Shown: positions 52,412 through 60,674 of the stretch, in pieces
How positions within the stretch are numbered: position 1 is the stretch's first letter
How the letters are laid out: each line of letters begins with the position of its first letter
Assembly: GCF_044891285.1 (NCBI RefSeq)
Contig: NZ_JAUIYO010000001.1
Location: forward strand, 372,001 to 436,000
DNA from: Pseudobacillus lumedeiriae
Lineage (GTDB): Bacteria; Bacillota; Bacilli; Bacillales; Domibacillaceae
Reading direction: 5' to 3'
Length of the DNA stretch: 64,000 bases
Made by a program: the position numbers and the translations under genes
The notes under the pieces: model-generated
Database searches by the model: none
Told to the model about the DNA's origin: nothing
What the model saw: only the letters and a program-made list of their open reading frames with translations

Positions 52412-52437
52412 AAAGCTGTCCACAAAGACAGCTTTTT
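52412..52437. terminator. Terminator hairpin, direct-repeat copy 2
   Basis: Same 26 bases as 52229-52254. Here the T-run is good only on plus; toward minus it is short, so its value as the pheA terminator is doubtful. Confidence 0.75.
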
Positions 52438-52438
52438 A

Positions 52439-53296
52439 TTATTCATATGTAATCGAATAAGCCTGGTAGCTGCCTAGCACCTTGACCTTGCAGCCGAGTG
52501 CTTCCATTTCAGCAAAGGCCCCTGGTACGAGTACTTGATCCATCCTCTGTCCGATATCAATAATGAAAAAATAATTGCCAAGGCCCGTTTTTAACGGACG
52601 GGATTCGATTTTGCTTAAGTTAATATTGCGCCACGAAAAAGCGGAAAGAACTTGATGCAGTGCACCCGGCCGATCGGATGGCAGTGTAATAACGACTGTT
52701 GTTTTATCACGTGGACGAGCAATCGGCAATGATAGTTCTTCGTCCTGTCTAGATAACACAATAAACCTCGTATGATTGAAGTCATAATCGTGTATATTCA
52801 CTTTTGCAAAGGCTAAGTCGTACTCCTGTGCAGATAACTCATTAGCAATTGCCGCCAGCCGCTGCTCTGGGTGTTCTTTTATGTATTTTGCCGCCGCTGC
52901 CGTTGATGTCATTTGTTCATATGGAATGTCGGGAAAATAACCGTGTAAAAACTTATGACACTGGGCAATAGCATGCGGATGCGACAAGATCTTTTCTGTT
53001 TGCTGCCATTCATAAGCATAGTCTTTATGTACAAGTAAGTGCTGCTGAATGGGTTCGATCACTTCAGCAACAATGTTTAAATCGGCTTCATGGAACAAAT
53101 AATCAATCGTTAAATTGACTGTTCCCTCTAGTGTGTTTTCAATCGGCACAACAGCCAAATCCATCTCCCCATTAATGACGGCATCCATACAAGCTGGGAT
53201 CGTTAAATAAGGAACGTGCTCTTCATCTGGAAAAGAATGGCGTACAGCTAAATTAGTAAAAGTAGCCGCAGGACCTAAATAAGCAATTTTTCGCAA
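52439..53296 (-). CDS. pheA: Prephenate dehydratase
   Basis: Makes phenylpyruvate for phenylalanine synthesis, 285 residues. It begins RKIAYLGPAATFTNLAVRHS, has AVVPIENTLEGTVNLTIDYL, the catalytic TRFIVLSR and a C-terminal regulatory ACT domain with PGALHQVLSAFSWRNINLSKIESRP (ESRP is the Phe-binding motif). The start is TTG 53296 after AAGGGGTAGG. There is no chorismate mutase domain, as in B. subtilis. Confidence 0.96.
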   Translation of the reverse strand: MRKIAYLGPAATFTNLAVRHSFPDEEHVPYLTIPACMDAVINGEMDLAVVPIENTLEGTVNLTIDYLFHEADLNIVAEVIEPIQQHLLVHKDYAYEWQQTEKILSHPHAIAQCHKFLHGYFPDIPYEQMTSTAAAAKYIKEHPEQRLAAIANELSAQEYDLAFAKVNIHDYDFNHTRFIVLSRQDEELSLPIARPRDKTTVVITLPSDRPGALHQVLSAFSWRNINLSKIESRPLKTGLGNYFFIIDIGQRMDQVLVPGAFAEMEALGCKVKVLGSYQAYSITYE

Positions 53297-53353
53297 TAAA
53301 ACCTACCCCTTATAAGAAAATTGAAAATTATTTGACTATAGAAAAGCCGGCTC

Positions 53354-53809
53354 TTATCCACCTGAGCCGAGCACTTCCACCGTATCGACAAATTCGAGTT
53401 TTTCTAAATCTGCCAGCAGTTCATCTAAATCAATCGTCATATTACTTACATTTAATGAAAGTGTAACGTTCGCTCTCCCTTGAATGGGGATCGTTTGATG
53501 AATTGTTAATATATTGCCATCATATTTAGCGACAAGACCAAGCAATTCAGACAATGTGCCTGATCGGTCTTCAAGGTGAAAGAACAAGGTAATGATCCGC
53601 TCATTCACCACTTTATGAAAAGGAAAGACTGTATCCCGGTATTTATAATACGCACTGCGGCTCAAATCTACTGCCTTTACCGCTTCCCACACAGAGTCTA
53701 CCCGATGCCGATCAATCAGTTCTTTCGCTTCAAGTGTTTTTTTCATCGCCTCTGGCAGCACATCTTCACGTACAAGATAAAATTTACGTTCAAAATCCTT
53801 CTTAATCAC
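53354..53809 (-). CDS. pheB: ACT domain-containing protein PheB
   Basis: A 151-residue protein of the UPF0735 family. The N-terminal part (FYLVREDVLPEAMKKTLEAK, SRSAYYKYRD) looks like a small DNA-binding-like helix region; the C-terminal half is an ACT domain (RSGTLSELLGLVAKYDGNIL). The role is not established, though ACT suggests an amino acid effector. The start is GTG 53809 with GGGAGAGCA. The order obgE-pheB-pheA matches B. subtilis, but a repeat array lies between obgE and pheB. Confidence 0.92.
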   Translation of the reverse strand: MIKKDFERKFYLVREDVLPEAMKKTLEAKELIDRHRVDSVWEAVKAVDLSRSAYYKYRDTVFPFHKVVNERIITLFFHLEDRSGTLSELLGLVAKYDGNILTIHQTIPIQGRANVTLSLNVSNMTIDLDELLADLEKLEFVDTVEVLGSGG

Positions 53810-53823
53810 TGCTCTCCCTCACT

Positions 53824-53946
53824 CTAAAAGCGGAAGCGCCTGTTTAGCCACGACAAGCATAAGACGAACTGGTGAAATGGCGTTCTTCAGCCATGCAGCC
53901 GGTTTGGCTTATGACCTCGAGGAGCTAGGCGCTGCAGCTAGATAAA
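53824..53946 (+). repeat. Structured repeat A, copy 1
   Basis: A 123-bp unit with nested pairing: AGCGCC/GGCGCT, TAGC/GCTA, CATAAG/CTTATG, AACTGG/CCGGTT and an apical ATGGC/GCCAT. It is followed immediately by copy 2. No ORF is seen. Confidence 0.9.
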
Positions 53947-54069
53947 CTAAAAGCGGAAGCGCCTGTTTAGCCACGACAAGCATAAGACGAACTGGTGAAA
54001 TGGCGTTCTTCAGCCATTCAGCCGGTTTGGCTTATGACCTCGAGGGGCTAGGCGCTGCAGCTAGATAAA
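53947..54069 (+). repeat. Structured repeat A, copy 2
   Basis: Tandem to copy 1 at an exact 123-base period; only a few single-base differences (for example CCATTCAGCC for CCATGCAGCC, GAGGGGCT for GAGGAGCT). Confidence 0.9.
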
Positions 54070-54188
54070 CTAAAAGCGGAAGCGCCTGTTTAGCCACGAC
54101 AGGCAAATGTTCTTTCCCCTAATAAAGTCTCTCTTTGACTTTATTGGGGAAGGTTATTTGACCCTAAGAGCTAGGCGCTTCAGCCTAT
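54070..54188 (+). repeat. Structured repeat A, copy 3 (variant core)
   Basis: Shares the 5' end (AAAAGCGGAAGCGCCTGTTT) and 3' end (GAGCTAGGCGCT) with copies 1-2, but the centre is replaced: CAAAT/ATTTG takes the place of CATAAG/CTTATG, and a long stem CCCC-AATAAAGTC/GACTTTATT-GGGG forms the apex. It ends at the obgE stop. Confidence 0.85.
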
Positions 54189-54193
54189 CATCC

Positions 54194-55483
54194 TTATTCT
54201 ACAAACTCAAACTCATAATCAAGCAGACGAACGATATCGCCGTCTTCTGCTCCGCGTTCACGCAGCGCATCATCCACACCCATCGAACGAAGCTGACGGG
54301 CAAAGCGGCGGATCGAATCTTCTCTTGAAAAATCCGTCATTTTAAACAGTTTTTCCACTTTCGCTCCACTTACGACGAATGTGCCAGCGGAATCCCTCGT
54401 AATAGCAAATTCTGCCGGTCGATCTTCGTATTTGTACATGACACGGTGAATGCCTTTCTCTTCTTCCATATGAGCCAGTGGAAATTCTGGTGTTTCATCC
54501 ACTTTATCTGCCACCGCAAACAGAAGTTCTTTTAGTCCTTCACGAGTAACAGCAGAAATTGGAAAAATTGGTGTTTCTGCACTCACCTTTTCTTTGAATG
54601 CTGCTAAATTTTCCTCAGAGCCAGGCATATCCATCTTATTTGCCACAATAATTTGCGGGCGCTCAGTCAGCCTTAAATTATATTCTTTCAACTCTTTATT
54701 AATCGTCATATAATCGTCATACGGGTCGCGCCCTTCCATACCGGACATATCTATAACGTGAACAATGACGCGCGTCCGTTCAATATGACGTAAAAACTGA
54801 TGACCTAGCCCTACTCCGGCGTGAGCGCCTTCAATTAACCCTGGAAGGTCCGCCATCACGAAGCTGCGGCCATCGCCCGTTTCCACTACACCAAGATTTG
54901 GGGCAATCGTTGTAAAATGATACGCTGCAATTTTCGGACGGGCAGCTGAAACAACAGAAAGCAACGTTGATTTCCCAACACTTGGAAAACCAACAAGCCC
55001 GGCATCTGCTAATAACTTCAATTCCATCACAATGTAGCGTTCTTGCCCTGGTTCTCCATTTTCAGACAGCTCCGGCGCTGGATTTGCCGGCGTCGCAAAG
55101 CGGGAGTTGCCGCGTCCGCCGCGTCCGCCGTTTGCGATCACAGCCCTCTGACCATGCTCTATTAAATCAGCAACAACTTCTCCCGTATCCTCATCTGTCA
55201 CAACTGTACCAGGCGGAACTTTTACAATCATATCCGCGGCATTTTTGCCGTGCTGATTTTTACTCATGCCGTGTTCGCCGCGCGGCGCCTTAAAATGGCG
55301 CTGATAGCGGAAATCCATCAATGTTCTGAGCCCCTCATCTACTTCAAAAACAACATCGGCTCCGCTCCCGCCGTCTCCGCCGGCTGGCCCGCCTTTTGGG
55401 ACATACTTTTCACGTCGGAAAGCCACCATGCCGTTCCCGCCGTCTCCACCTTTGACATATACTTTTACCTGATCTACAAACAT
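54194..55483 (-). CDS. obgE: GTPase ObgE/CgtA
   Basis: An essential ribosome-associated GTPase, 429 residues. The N-terminal glycine-rich Obg domain (GGDGGNGMVAFRREKYVPKG, GGRGGRGNSRF) is followed by the G domain with GFPSVGKST, DLPGLIEGAHAGVGLGHQFL and NKMDMPG, and a C-terminal OCT domain (AEFAITRDSAGTFVVSG). GGAGG sits ahead of the ATG. It is downstream of spo0B and upstream of the repeat array. Confidence 0.97.
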   Translation of the reverse strand: MFVDQVKVYVKGGDGGNGMVAFRREKYVPKGGPAGGDGGSGADVVFEVDEGLRTLMDFRYQRHFKAPRGEHGMSKNQHGKNAADMIVKVPPGTVVTDEDTGEVVADLIEHGQRAVIANGGRGGRGNSRFATPANPAPELSENGEPGQERYIVMELKLLADAGLVGFPSVGKSTLLSVVSAARPKIAAYHFTTIAPNLGVVETGDGRSFVMADLPGLIEGAHAGVGLGHQFLRHIERTRVIVHVIDMSGMEGRDPYDDYMTINKELKEYNLRLTERPQIIVANKMDMPGSEENLAAFKEKVSAETPIFPISAVTREGLKELLFAVADKVDETPEFPLAHMEEEKGIHRVMYKYEDRPAEFAITRDSAGTFVVSGAKVEKLFKMTDFSREDSIRRFARQLRSMGVDDALRERGAEDGDIVRLLDYEFEFVE

Positions 55484-55524
55484 AAAATCCTCCTAATATG
55501 AACATACGCTTTTTTATAGCAATG

Positions 55525-56070
55525 TTACACTATCACTTCAAACGAGCATTCCTCTAGTGAGTGAGAGTGAATCTGGCCTCGTTTCACATGGGCCGTATTT
55601 AATGCTCCCGTTAACTCCCGGATGAATGCCTCTGTGTTTGTTATTATTCCGCTAAATTCAAAAAAGAAACGGAGTCCGTCGTTCGTCCCTTCGATGGAAA
55701 GGTACAATTGATTATCGGCATACTTTTCAATCCAGCGCTCCATTAAATCAAAAAGAGAGATCATTAAGCTTACTAGCTGTTCATCATTCGTCTCCGTGCG
55801 TATATTCTTGTCCAGCACTTCATATTCCAGCTGAAATGAATGCTGATCCCAATTAAATGTAACGAGCAGCTTCACAAGTTCCGGCAAAGGCAGACTGCAT
55901 AAATGGGCTTCCTGCTTTGCCTGCATAACGATTTGTTCAATGGTTCTCTCCGCTTCTTCCGTTTTTCCAAGCGCAATGTATCCTTTAATAAGCTGAATAT
56001 GATTCATCCAGTCATGACGAACATGCTGAAGCGCCCGAATAATCGTCCAGTTCTCATTTTTTCTGTCCAT
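55525..56070 (-). CDS. spo0B: Sporulation initiation phosphotransferase Spo0B
   Basis: Transfers phosphate from Spo0F to Spo0A in the sporulation phosphorelay, 181 residues. The four-helix part has RALQHVRHDWMNHIQLIKGY; His19 corresponds to the phosphorylated His30 of B. subtilis. The C-terminal half is the degenerate ATPase-like domain. The start is ATG 56070 after GGAGGGAG; the longer frame adds 25 unrelated residues. The position between rpmA and obgE is conserved. Confidence 0.93.
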   Translation of the reverse strand: MDRKNENWTIIRALQHVRHDWMNHIQLIKGYIALGKTEEAERTIEQIVMQAKQEAHLCSLPLPELVKLLVTFNWDQHSFQLEYEVLDKNIRTETNDEQLVSLMISLFDLMERWIEKYADNQLYLSIEGTNDGLRFFFEFSGIITNTEAFIRELTGALNTAHVKRGQIHSHSLEECSFEVIV

Positions 56071-56244
56071 TGCCAAAACTCCCTCCCTTATGTCAAACAT
56101 GTATGGAAGAAAAAGAAGGGTACTTATTGCTTTACGATCAACCATACGTTCGCAATCTTCCTGTTAATTCCTGCTGTCAATTAGTATACCAGAAATTAAA
56201 CCGAATAGAGAGTAAACATTTCAAAGTGACAGCGAAATGGCCAT

Positions 56245-56278
56245 AAAGAAAGCTCTAACCAGTCGGTTAGAGCTTTCT
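56245..56278 (-). terminator. Terminator after rpmA
   Basis: AGAAAGCTCTAACC pairs with GGTTAGAGCTTTCT around a 4-base loop. The T-run is modest on minus. Confidence 0.75.
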
Positions 56279-56285
56279 CACTTCA

Positions 56286-56570
56286 TTATTGAGCTGCAGG
56301 ATATACGCTCACTTTTTTCTTGTCACGGCCGTAGCGCTCGAAGCGAACAACGCCGTCAACTTTTGCGAATAAAGTGTCGTCACCACCGCGGCCAACGTTT
56401 TCACCAGGGTAGATTTTCGTTCCACGCTGACGGTAAAGAATTGATCCGCCTGTTACGAACTGACCATCTGCGCGCTTAGCACCAAGGCGCTTTGCTTCAG
56501 AATCACGTCCGTTCTTTGTAGAACCAACCCCTTTTTTCGATGCGAAAAATTGAAGGTCTAATCTTAACAT
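56286..56570 (-). CDS. rpmA: Ribosomal protein L27
   Basis: A 94-residue protein near the peptidyl transferase centre. It carries the Firmicutes-specific N-terminal extension MLRLDLQFF, which must be removed before ASKKGVGSTKNG; the protease gene prp lies directly upstream. The start is ATG 56570 with GGAGGTGA five bases away. A GTG three codons earlier lies inside the ribosome binding site and is unlikely. Confidence 0.97.
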   Translation of the reverse strand: MLRLDLQFFASKKGVGSTKNGRDSEAKRLGAKRADGQFVTGGSILYRQRGTKIYPGENVGRGGDDTLFAKVDGVVRFERYGRDKKKVSVYPAAQ

Positions 56571-56585
56571 GAGTTTCACCTCCTG

Positions 56586-56918
56586 TTAGCGAAAAGTAAT
56601 TTGTATATATTTGCTATACTCACGTTCAATCATCTGCAAAGAAACAATCATTCCTTCAAGAAGCAGTTGAACTTTTTCGTCCGTGCCCGCCGGAAGGTCT
56701 TCCGGAACGAGGCATTTAAGAAATCCGCCTTCTTCCCCTTGTTCAATGCTAAGCTCTGCATCAGTCAATGAAAGAATAGCGTTCAACGCTCCAAAAGAAA
56801 CAGCTGTCACTCCTGCGCAGACGAGATCTTTTCCATGTTCAGCAAACTCTGCATGTCCATCCATTGTGAAAGAAGTAATTCTTCCTGTTGGATGCTTTAC
56901 CACATTTACTTGAATCAT
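56586..56918 (-). CDS. prp: Ribosomal-processing cysteine protease Prp
   Basis: Cleaves the N-terminal extension of L27. The 110 residues have the catalytic His22 in DGHAEFAEHG and Cys34 in DLVCAGVTAVSFG. Located between rplU and rpmA, as YsxB in B. subtilis. The extension on L27 (MLRLDLQFF) supports a functional pair. Confidence 0.95.
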   Translation of the reverse strand: MIQVNVVKHPTGRITSFTMDGHAEFAEHGKDLVCAGVTAVSFGALNAILSLTDAELSIEQGEEGGFLKCLVPEDLPAGTDEKVQLLLEGMIVSLQMIEREYSKYIQITFR

Positions 56919-56930
56919 TCAACCATCGCC

Positions 56931-57239
56931 TTACGCGTTGATTTTTTCGATGATAACTTTAGTGTATGGTTGACGATGACCTTGCTTTTTGCGATAGTTT
57001 TTCTTCGCCTTAAATTTGAATACAGTAATTTTCTTTTGACGGCCTTGTTTTTCAACTTTAGCTGTAACAGTAGCACCTTCAACTAAAGGACTGCCTACTT
57101 TTACATTCTCACCGCCGACGAATAATACTTGATCAAATGTGACAGAATCGCCTTCTGCAGCTTCTAATTTTTCAATATAGATCGCTTGGCCTTCTTCTAC
57201 CTTCACTTGCTTACCGCCAGTTTCAATAATTGCGTACAT
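56931..57239 (-). CDS. rplU: Ribosomal protein L21
   Basis: A 102-residue protein, starting MYAIIETGGKQVKVEEGQAI and ending with YRKKQGHRQPYTKVIIEKI. ATG 57239 follows AAGGAGGTGCAGGGA. It is first in the rplU-prp-rpmA unit, preceded by an L21 leader for autogenous control. Confidence 0.97.
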   Translation of the reverse strand: MYAIIETGGKQVKVEEGQAIYIEKLEAAEGDSVTFDQVLFVGGENVKVGSPLVEGATVTAKVEKQGRQKKITVFKFKAKKNYRKKQGHRQPYTKVIIEKINA

Positions 57240-57244
57240 TCCCT

Positions 57245-57345
57245 GCACCTCCTTAATCACTCAGACTCGCCATTCACAGGTGGTCTGGCAAAGCAAACAC
57301 TTCTAACCTGCTATGTGCGGTTGTAGCACGGGTGCTACAAACAAT
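57245..57345 (-). promoter_or_regulatory. L21 leader
   Basis: On minus, a strong hairpin TTTGTAGCACCCGTGCTACA is followed by a second structured stretch with GGTTAGAAGTGTTTGC and CAGACCACCTGTGAATGGCG, as expected for the Bacillus L21 leader. It probably lets L21 repress its own operon; the exact switch is not resolved here. Confidence 0.75.
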
Positions 57346-57379
57346 AACATTGAAATTTTATCACTTTAGTTTTTTCATG

Positions 57380-58846
57380 TCAACTTCTTTTTATAACTGT
57401 CCCTTTTGCCGCCAGTTCCTCGTAAGCACCCCCACGCACAAATCTTCCAATTGGCACATTCTCTTGAATCACCCTATATACAATTTTTTTATGAAGCCAT
57501 TTCTCCAGCTTTTCGTGATATTCATTTTTTTCGCCAGCGAATGCGGCCAGTACATCCGGCGTCACTTCAACGAGCACAGCTTCCGAGGCATCCCGTTCCC
57601 ATTCAAACAGCTTTCTCTCCAGCTGAAATGCGGCCGTTTCCGCACTTATCACCCGCCCAGTCCCTTGACATGTGTGACAAGGAACTGTCAGCGTCTCTAT
57701 GAGGGATGGCTTGGTTTTTTTACGAGTGATCTGCATGAGACCAAGAGAAGTAAATCCGCGTATCGAAATCTGTTTTGCATCTTTTTTCGCTGCCTGAATG
57801 AGTTGATTTTCGATTTCCTGCTGGTCCGCTGCACTAACCATATCAATAAAATCGATTAGGATGATGCCGCTGATGTCCCGAAGCCGAAGCTGACGAGCAC
57901 TCTCTGCCGCTGCTTCTTTATTCGTCAGCAGTACGGTCTGCTGCTGATTGCTTTTTCCAGTGAATTTACCTGTATTCACATCGATCACTGTCATCGCTTC
58001 TGTCCTATCAATGACAATAAATCCGCCGCTTGGGAGCCAGATTCTCCGCTTTAAAGAAACTTCCGCCGCTTCCTCTAGGCCATAACCAGCAAACACATCT
58101 TCATCATTGGAATGAAACACGGCTGTCCAATTACTTTTTTTAAAACGAAAATCCTGCTTTATAGTTGATAGAAACTCCAACTCATCACAAATCAGTTCCC
58201 CTTGCCCGAGTGCTGTCATCTGAACAAATAATTCTTCCTTTAATTGCTGCTTTTCCATTAATAAAACAGGCGCTCCCGTCCCCATTGCTCTTTTTATGAT
58301 CTTTTCATGTTCAGCACGGAGCCATTTCCACTCGGCCAGCAGCGCTTCTTTCGATGAATGAAACGCTGCCGTGCGGAGAATAACCCCTTCCTTTTCCTGC
58401 TTATGATCCTCCACCCACTTCATCCATTCACGGCGCTTCTTTTCATCTTCCACTTTCTTGGATAAAGCTGTATAGCCTCCCAAAGGTAAATAAACGAGCA
58501 GTTCTCCCGGCCATTCAATCATTGCTGTCAGCCGGGGCGCTTTCATTTCCGATCCATCTTTCGTCACTTGAACGATGAGTTTTTGTCCTTGATGAACGAG
58601 TTCATTGATCGGTTTATTTTGATGATTAGGCAAATCATTTCGATGCAAATAGGCATTTTGCTTCAGCCCAATGTTCACGAAGCAAGCGTTCATCCCTTTT
58701 TCCACTTTTGATACAATCCCATAATAAATAAAGCCGACACGGGAGGTATGTGACGGCTGAAAGATATGGAATTGATCGGCCAGTCCATTTTTGATGACAG
58801 CTAGTCTTTTTTCTCTGCCTTTCACGCTGACAATCAATGTATTCAT
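57380..58846 (-). CDS. rng: Rne/Rng family ribonuclease
   Basis: A 488-residue endonuclease of the RNase G/E type. The S1 domain (GIVSKVEKGMNACFVNIG) is followed by the DNase I-like catalytic part with VIDVNTGKFTG and IILIDFIDMVS supplying the Mg-binding Asp residues; VPCHTCQGTGRV is the zinc link. The start is ATG 58846. B. subtilis lacks this gene here; its presence between spoIVFB and rplU is common in other Bacillaceae. Confidence 0.93.
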   Translation of the reverse strand: MNTLIVSVKGREKRLAVIKNGLADQFHIFQPSHTSRVGFIYYGIVSKVEKGMNACFVNIGLKQNAYLHRNDLPNHQNKPINELVHQGQKLIVQVTKDGSEMKAPRLTAMIEWPGELLVYLPLGGYTALSKKVEDEKKRREWMKWVEDHKQEKEGVILRTAAFHSSKEALLAEWKWLRAEHEKIIKRAMGTGAPVLLMEKQQLKEELFVQMTALGQGELICDELEFLSTIKQDFRFKKSNWTAVFHSNDEDVFAGYGLEEAAEVSLKRRIWLPSGGFIVIDRTEAMTVIDVNTGKFTGKSNQQQTVLLTNKEAAAESARQLRLRDISGIILIDFIDMVSAADQQEIENQLIQAAKKDAKQISIRGFTSLGLMQITRKKTKPSLIETLTVPCHTCQGTGRVISAETAAFQLERKLFEWERDASEAVLVEVTPDVLAAFAGEKNEYHEKLEKWLHKKIVYRVIQENVPIGRFVRGGAYEELAAKGTVIKRS

Positions 58847-58899
58847 ATAAAACCCGCTTTCCTCTTTTTGTTCCACTTTACTGCTGCCTGGCGCTCCCG

Positions 58900-59757
58900 T
58901 CAATCAATAGGCAGTAAATCCTGCAAACAGCAATCCGTTTTCTTTTCTGAAAAATAAGCATATAACAATTCATTCTCGTCTAGTCTTCCTTTTTGTTTCC
59001 CTTCATCTGTCACGTAAATAATATGTTTAGCATTGCGCTGAAATCGTTCAAGCACATTCATGACCGGTTCGCCGGCTGGAGCAGTCAACGGTTTTAAGAA
59101 ATCTGCTGAACCTTTATTTCCATAGTGTCGTTCAAGTAAAAAACGCATAAATGAATAACGCTTTTCTTTCCAGGCCCGCCAGAGTGTCCATGCTAAGTAA
59201 ATAAATATGGCCCATGCCTGTAAATGGAAAGGAAAGAACAGAAATACGATGATTTGCAAACAGAACAATAAACAGGCAGAACAAATAATAACGAGACGAA
59301 AGGCAGATAAGAAAGGTTTTGCGATAGAGAACAGCAGCATAAGCAGCTTGCCGCCGTCAAGCGGATAAATAGGAAGCAAATTAAACAACAATATAGCCAT
59401 GTTTATTTGCAGGAATGCTTCATATATCTGATCCGGCAGAAAACCTCCCCCGTGCATAAGCCAAGCCGCTGCAAACATCCATAGATGCTGTAGGGGGCCC
59501 GCGAGCACAACGAGCAATTCTTCTTGCAAAGGACGATTTCCGTATTCGTCTACTTCTGCTGCCCCGCCGAACGGCAGGAAAATAATTTTTTTCACTCGCC
59601 ATCCAAGCAGATGAGCAGCCAACACATGACCTAATTCATGAATGGCAATCACGATAAAAATAAGCAAAAGGTGCAAAAATGTTCCTGTCAGCACACAAAC
59701 ACCAGTCACTCCCCATAGCAGCGGATGAACGTGCACGTTCTTCATCCAATTATTCAA
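58900..59757 (-). CDS. spoIVFB: Stage IV sporulation intramembrane metalloprotease SpoIVFB
   Basis: A site-2 protease that cuts pro-SigK, 285 residues. HELGH (His40, Glu41, His44) and the later LLPIYPLDGGK give the zinc site; six membrane segments precede a C-terminal CBS-like region (EPVMNVLERFQRNAKHIIYV). The start is TTG 59757, with AGGTGG six bases upstream, inside the end of spoIVFA; the alternative ATG 59745 lacks a site. It overlaps spoIVFA by eight bases, so translation is coupled. Confidence 0.94.
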   Translation of the reverse strand: MNNWMKNVHVHPLLWGVTGVCVLTGTFLHLLLIFIVIAIHELGHVLAAHLLGWRVKKIIFLPFGGAAEVDEYGNRPLQEELLVVLAGPLQHLWMFAAAWLMHGGGFLPDQIYEAFLQINMAILLFNLLPIYPLDGGKLLMLLFSIAKPFLSAFRLVIICSACLLFCLQIIVFLFFPFHLQAWAIFIYLAWTLWRAWKEKRYSFMRFLLERHYGNKGSADFLKPLTAPAGEPVMNVLERFQRNAKHIIYVTDEGKQKGRLDENELLYAYFSEKKTDCCLQDLLPID

Positions 59758-60409
59758 ACGGAACCACCTGATTCGGATCAATGAACACACCCTCTCGCTT
59801 GATCGCCAAATAAAATTGTCCTTCTCCCATCTTCTCTCCTGCTGCCGCCTTTGCGAGTATATGACCTGCTTTCACTCGTTCATACGGCTGAACAGATAAA
59901 GAAGCTAAGTGTCCATACCACGATTCGCTGTTGTCAGCATGCTGCACAATAACCGTTTTTCCAAGACCTTCTTTTGTTCCCGTAAAAATAACGGTCCCAT
60001 CCCTGATAGATTTTACCTCCTCTTCTGAACCAGTTTTCACGAGAATTCCCTGGCCATTCGTCTGAAAGTCTTCTAAAATATGGCCCGATACCGGAAGCGC
60101 AACTTCAGAACCTTCGTTCAGCCTTTCTTCTTTAGCCTTCCAGCTGTTCACAGTAAATGGAAGAGGTTCTCCAAACGTATGTTCATACCACTCAGCGGCT
60201 TTCGAAAACGGAAACTCTTTCTCCATCGTCTGCTCCATCCACCCACGTCCCTCTTCAAACACTGGAGAAGGATGTTGAAACAAGATAGCGGTAGCTAATA
60301 CTAAAGCAGCGGCTGCAAGCCATTTAAATAAAAAGCGTTCCCAGCTGAATAAAGGATGCAGCTCTTCCTTTTCTTCTGTCAGCGGAAACAGTTCTTTCTC
60401 TTCCTTCAC
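59750..60409 (-). CDS. spoIVFA: Stage IV sporulation protein FA
   Basis: Holds SpoIVFB inactive in the outer forespore membrane until signalled. The 219 residues have one membrane helix (FKWLAAAALVLATAILF) and a C-terminal M23/LytM-like domain (GKTVIVQHADNSESWYGHLASL). The usual zinc ligands of M23 are only partly present, so it is unlikely to be a protease itself. The start is GTG 60409 with GGAGG upstream. Confidence 0.93.
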   Translation of the reverse strand: MKEEKELFPLTEEKEELHPLFSWERFLFKWLAAAALVLATAILFQHPSPVFEEGRGWMEQTMEKEFPFSKAAEWYEHTFGEPLPFTVNSWKAKEERLNEGSEVALPVSGHILEDFQTNGQGILVKTGSEEEVKSIRDGTVIFTGTKEGLGKTVIVQHADNSESWYGHLASLSVQPYERVKAGHILAKAAAGEKMGEGQFYLAIKREGVFIDPNQVVPFE

Positions 60410-60522
60410 GCATCTTTCCTCCTTTTATACATAGGTTTGTACACTATATGACTGACAAGCCCAATTAAGAAGGAAGAATTGCCATAATTAGATGAGCATG
60501 AGCTATTCATAAAGGCTTTGTT

Positions 60523-60625
60523 AAACTACGCTGCTGATTCCCGCTGCGGGCGGTTCGGAAGTTTCCTCGTCGCTGTCGTACCTTCCGCTCCAATCGACAA
60601 TCATCATTCATATAATCTTCATAAA
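60523..60625 (+). repeat. Degenerate interspersed repeat (family C)
   Basis: GGCTTTGTTAAACTACGCTG at the left and CGCTCCAATCGACAATCATC at the right, with a GC-rich hairpin-like middle. It is the most complete copy in the window. Confidence 0.5.
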
Positions 60626-60664
60626 AAAAAGCCGCCTGCAGCCTTACTGGCTGACAGACAGCTT
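60626..60664 (-). terminator. minD terminator
   Basis: On minus, GCTGTCTG-CAGCC pairs with GGCTG-CAGGCGGC (one bulge, two G-U) followed by eight T. Confidence 0.85.
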
Positions 60665-60674
60665 ACTTTCATGG

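Noticed and set aside
53824..54188. CRISPR array
   Set aside because: The units are 123 bp and contiguous without unique spacers, and there are no cas genes nearby.
57332..57859. A 175-residue plus-strand ORF opposite rng and the L21 leader
   Set aside because: It overlaps a well-supported RNase gene and a structured leader, with no domain and no start signal.
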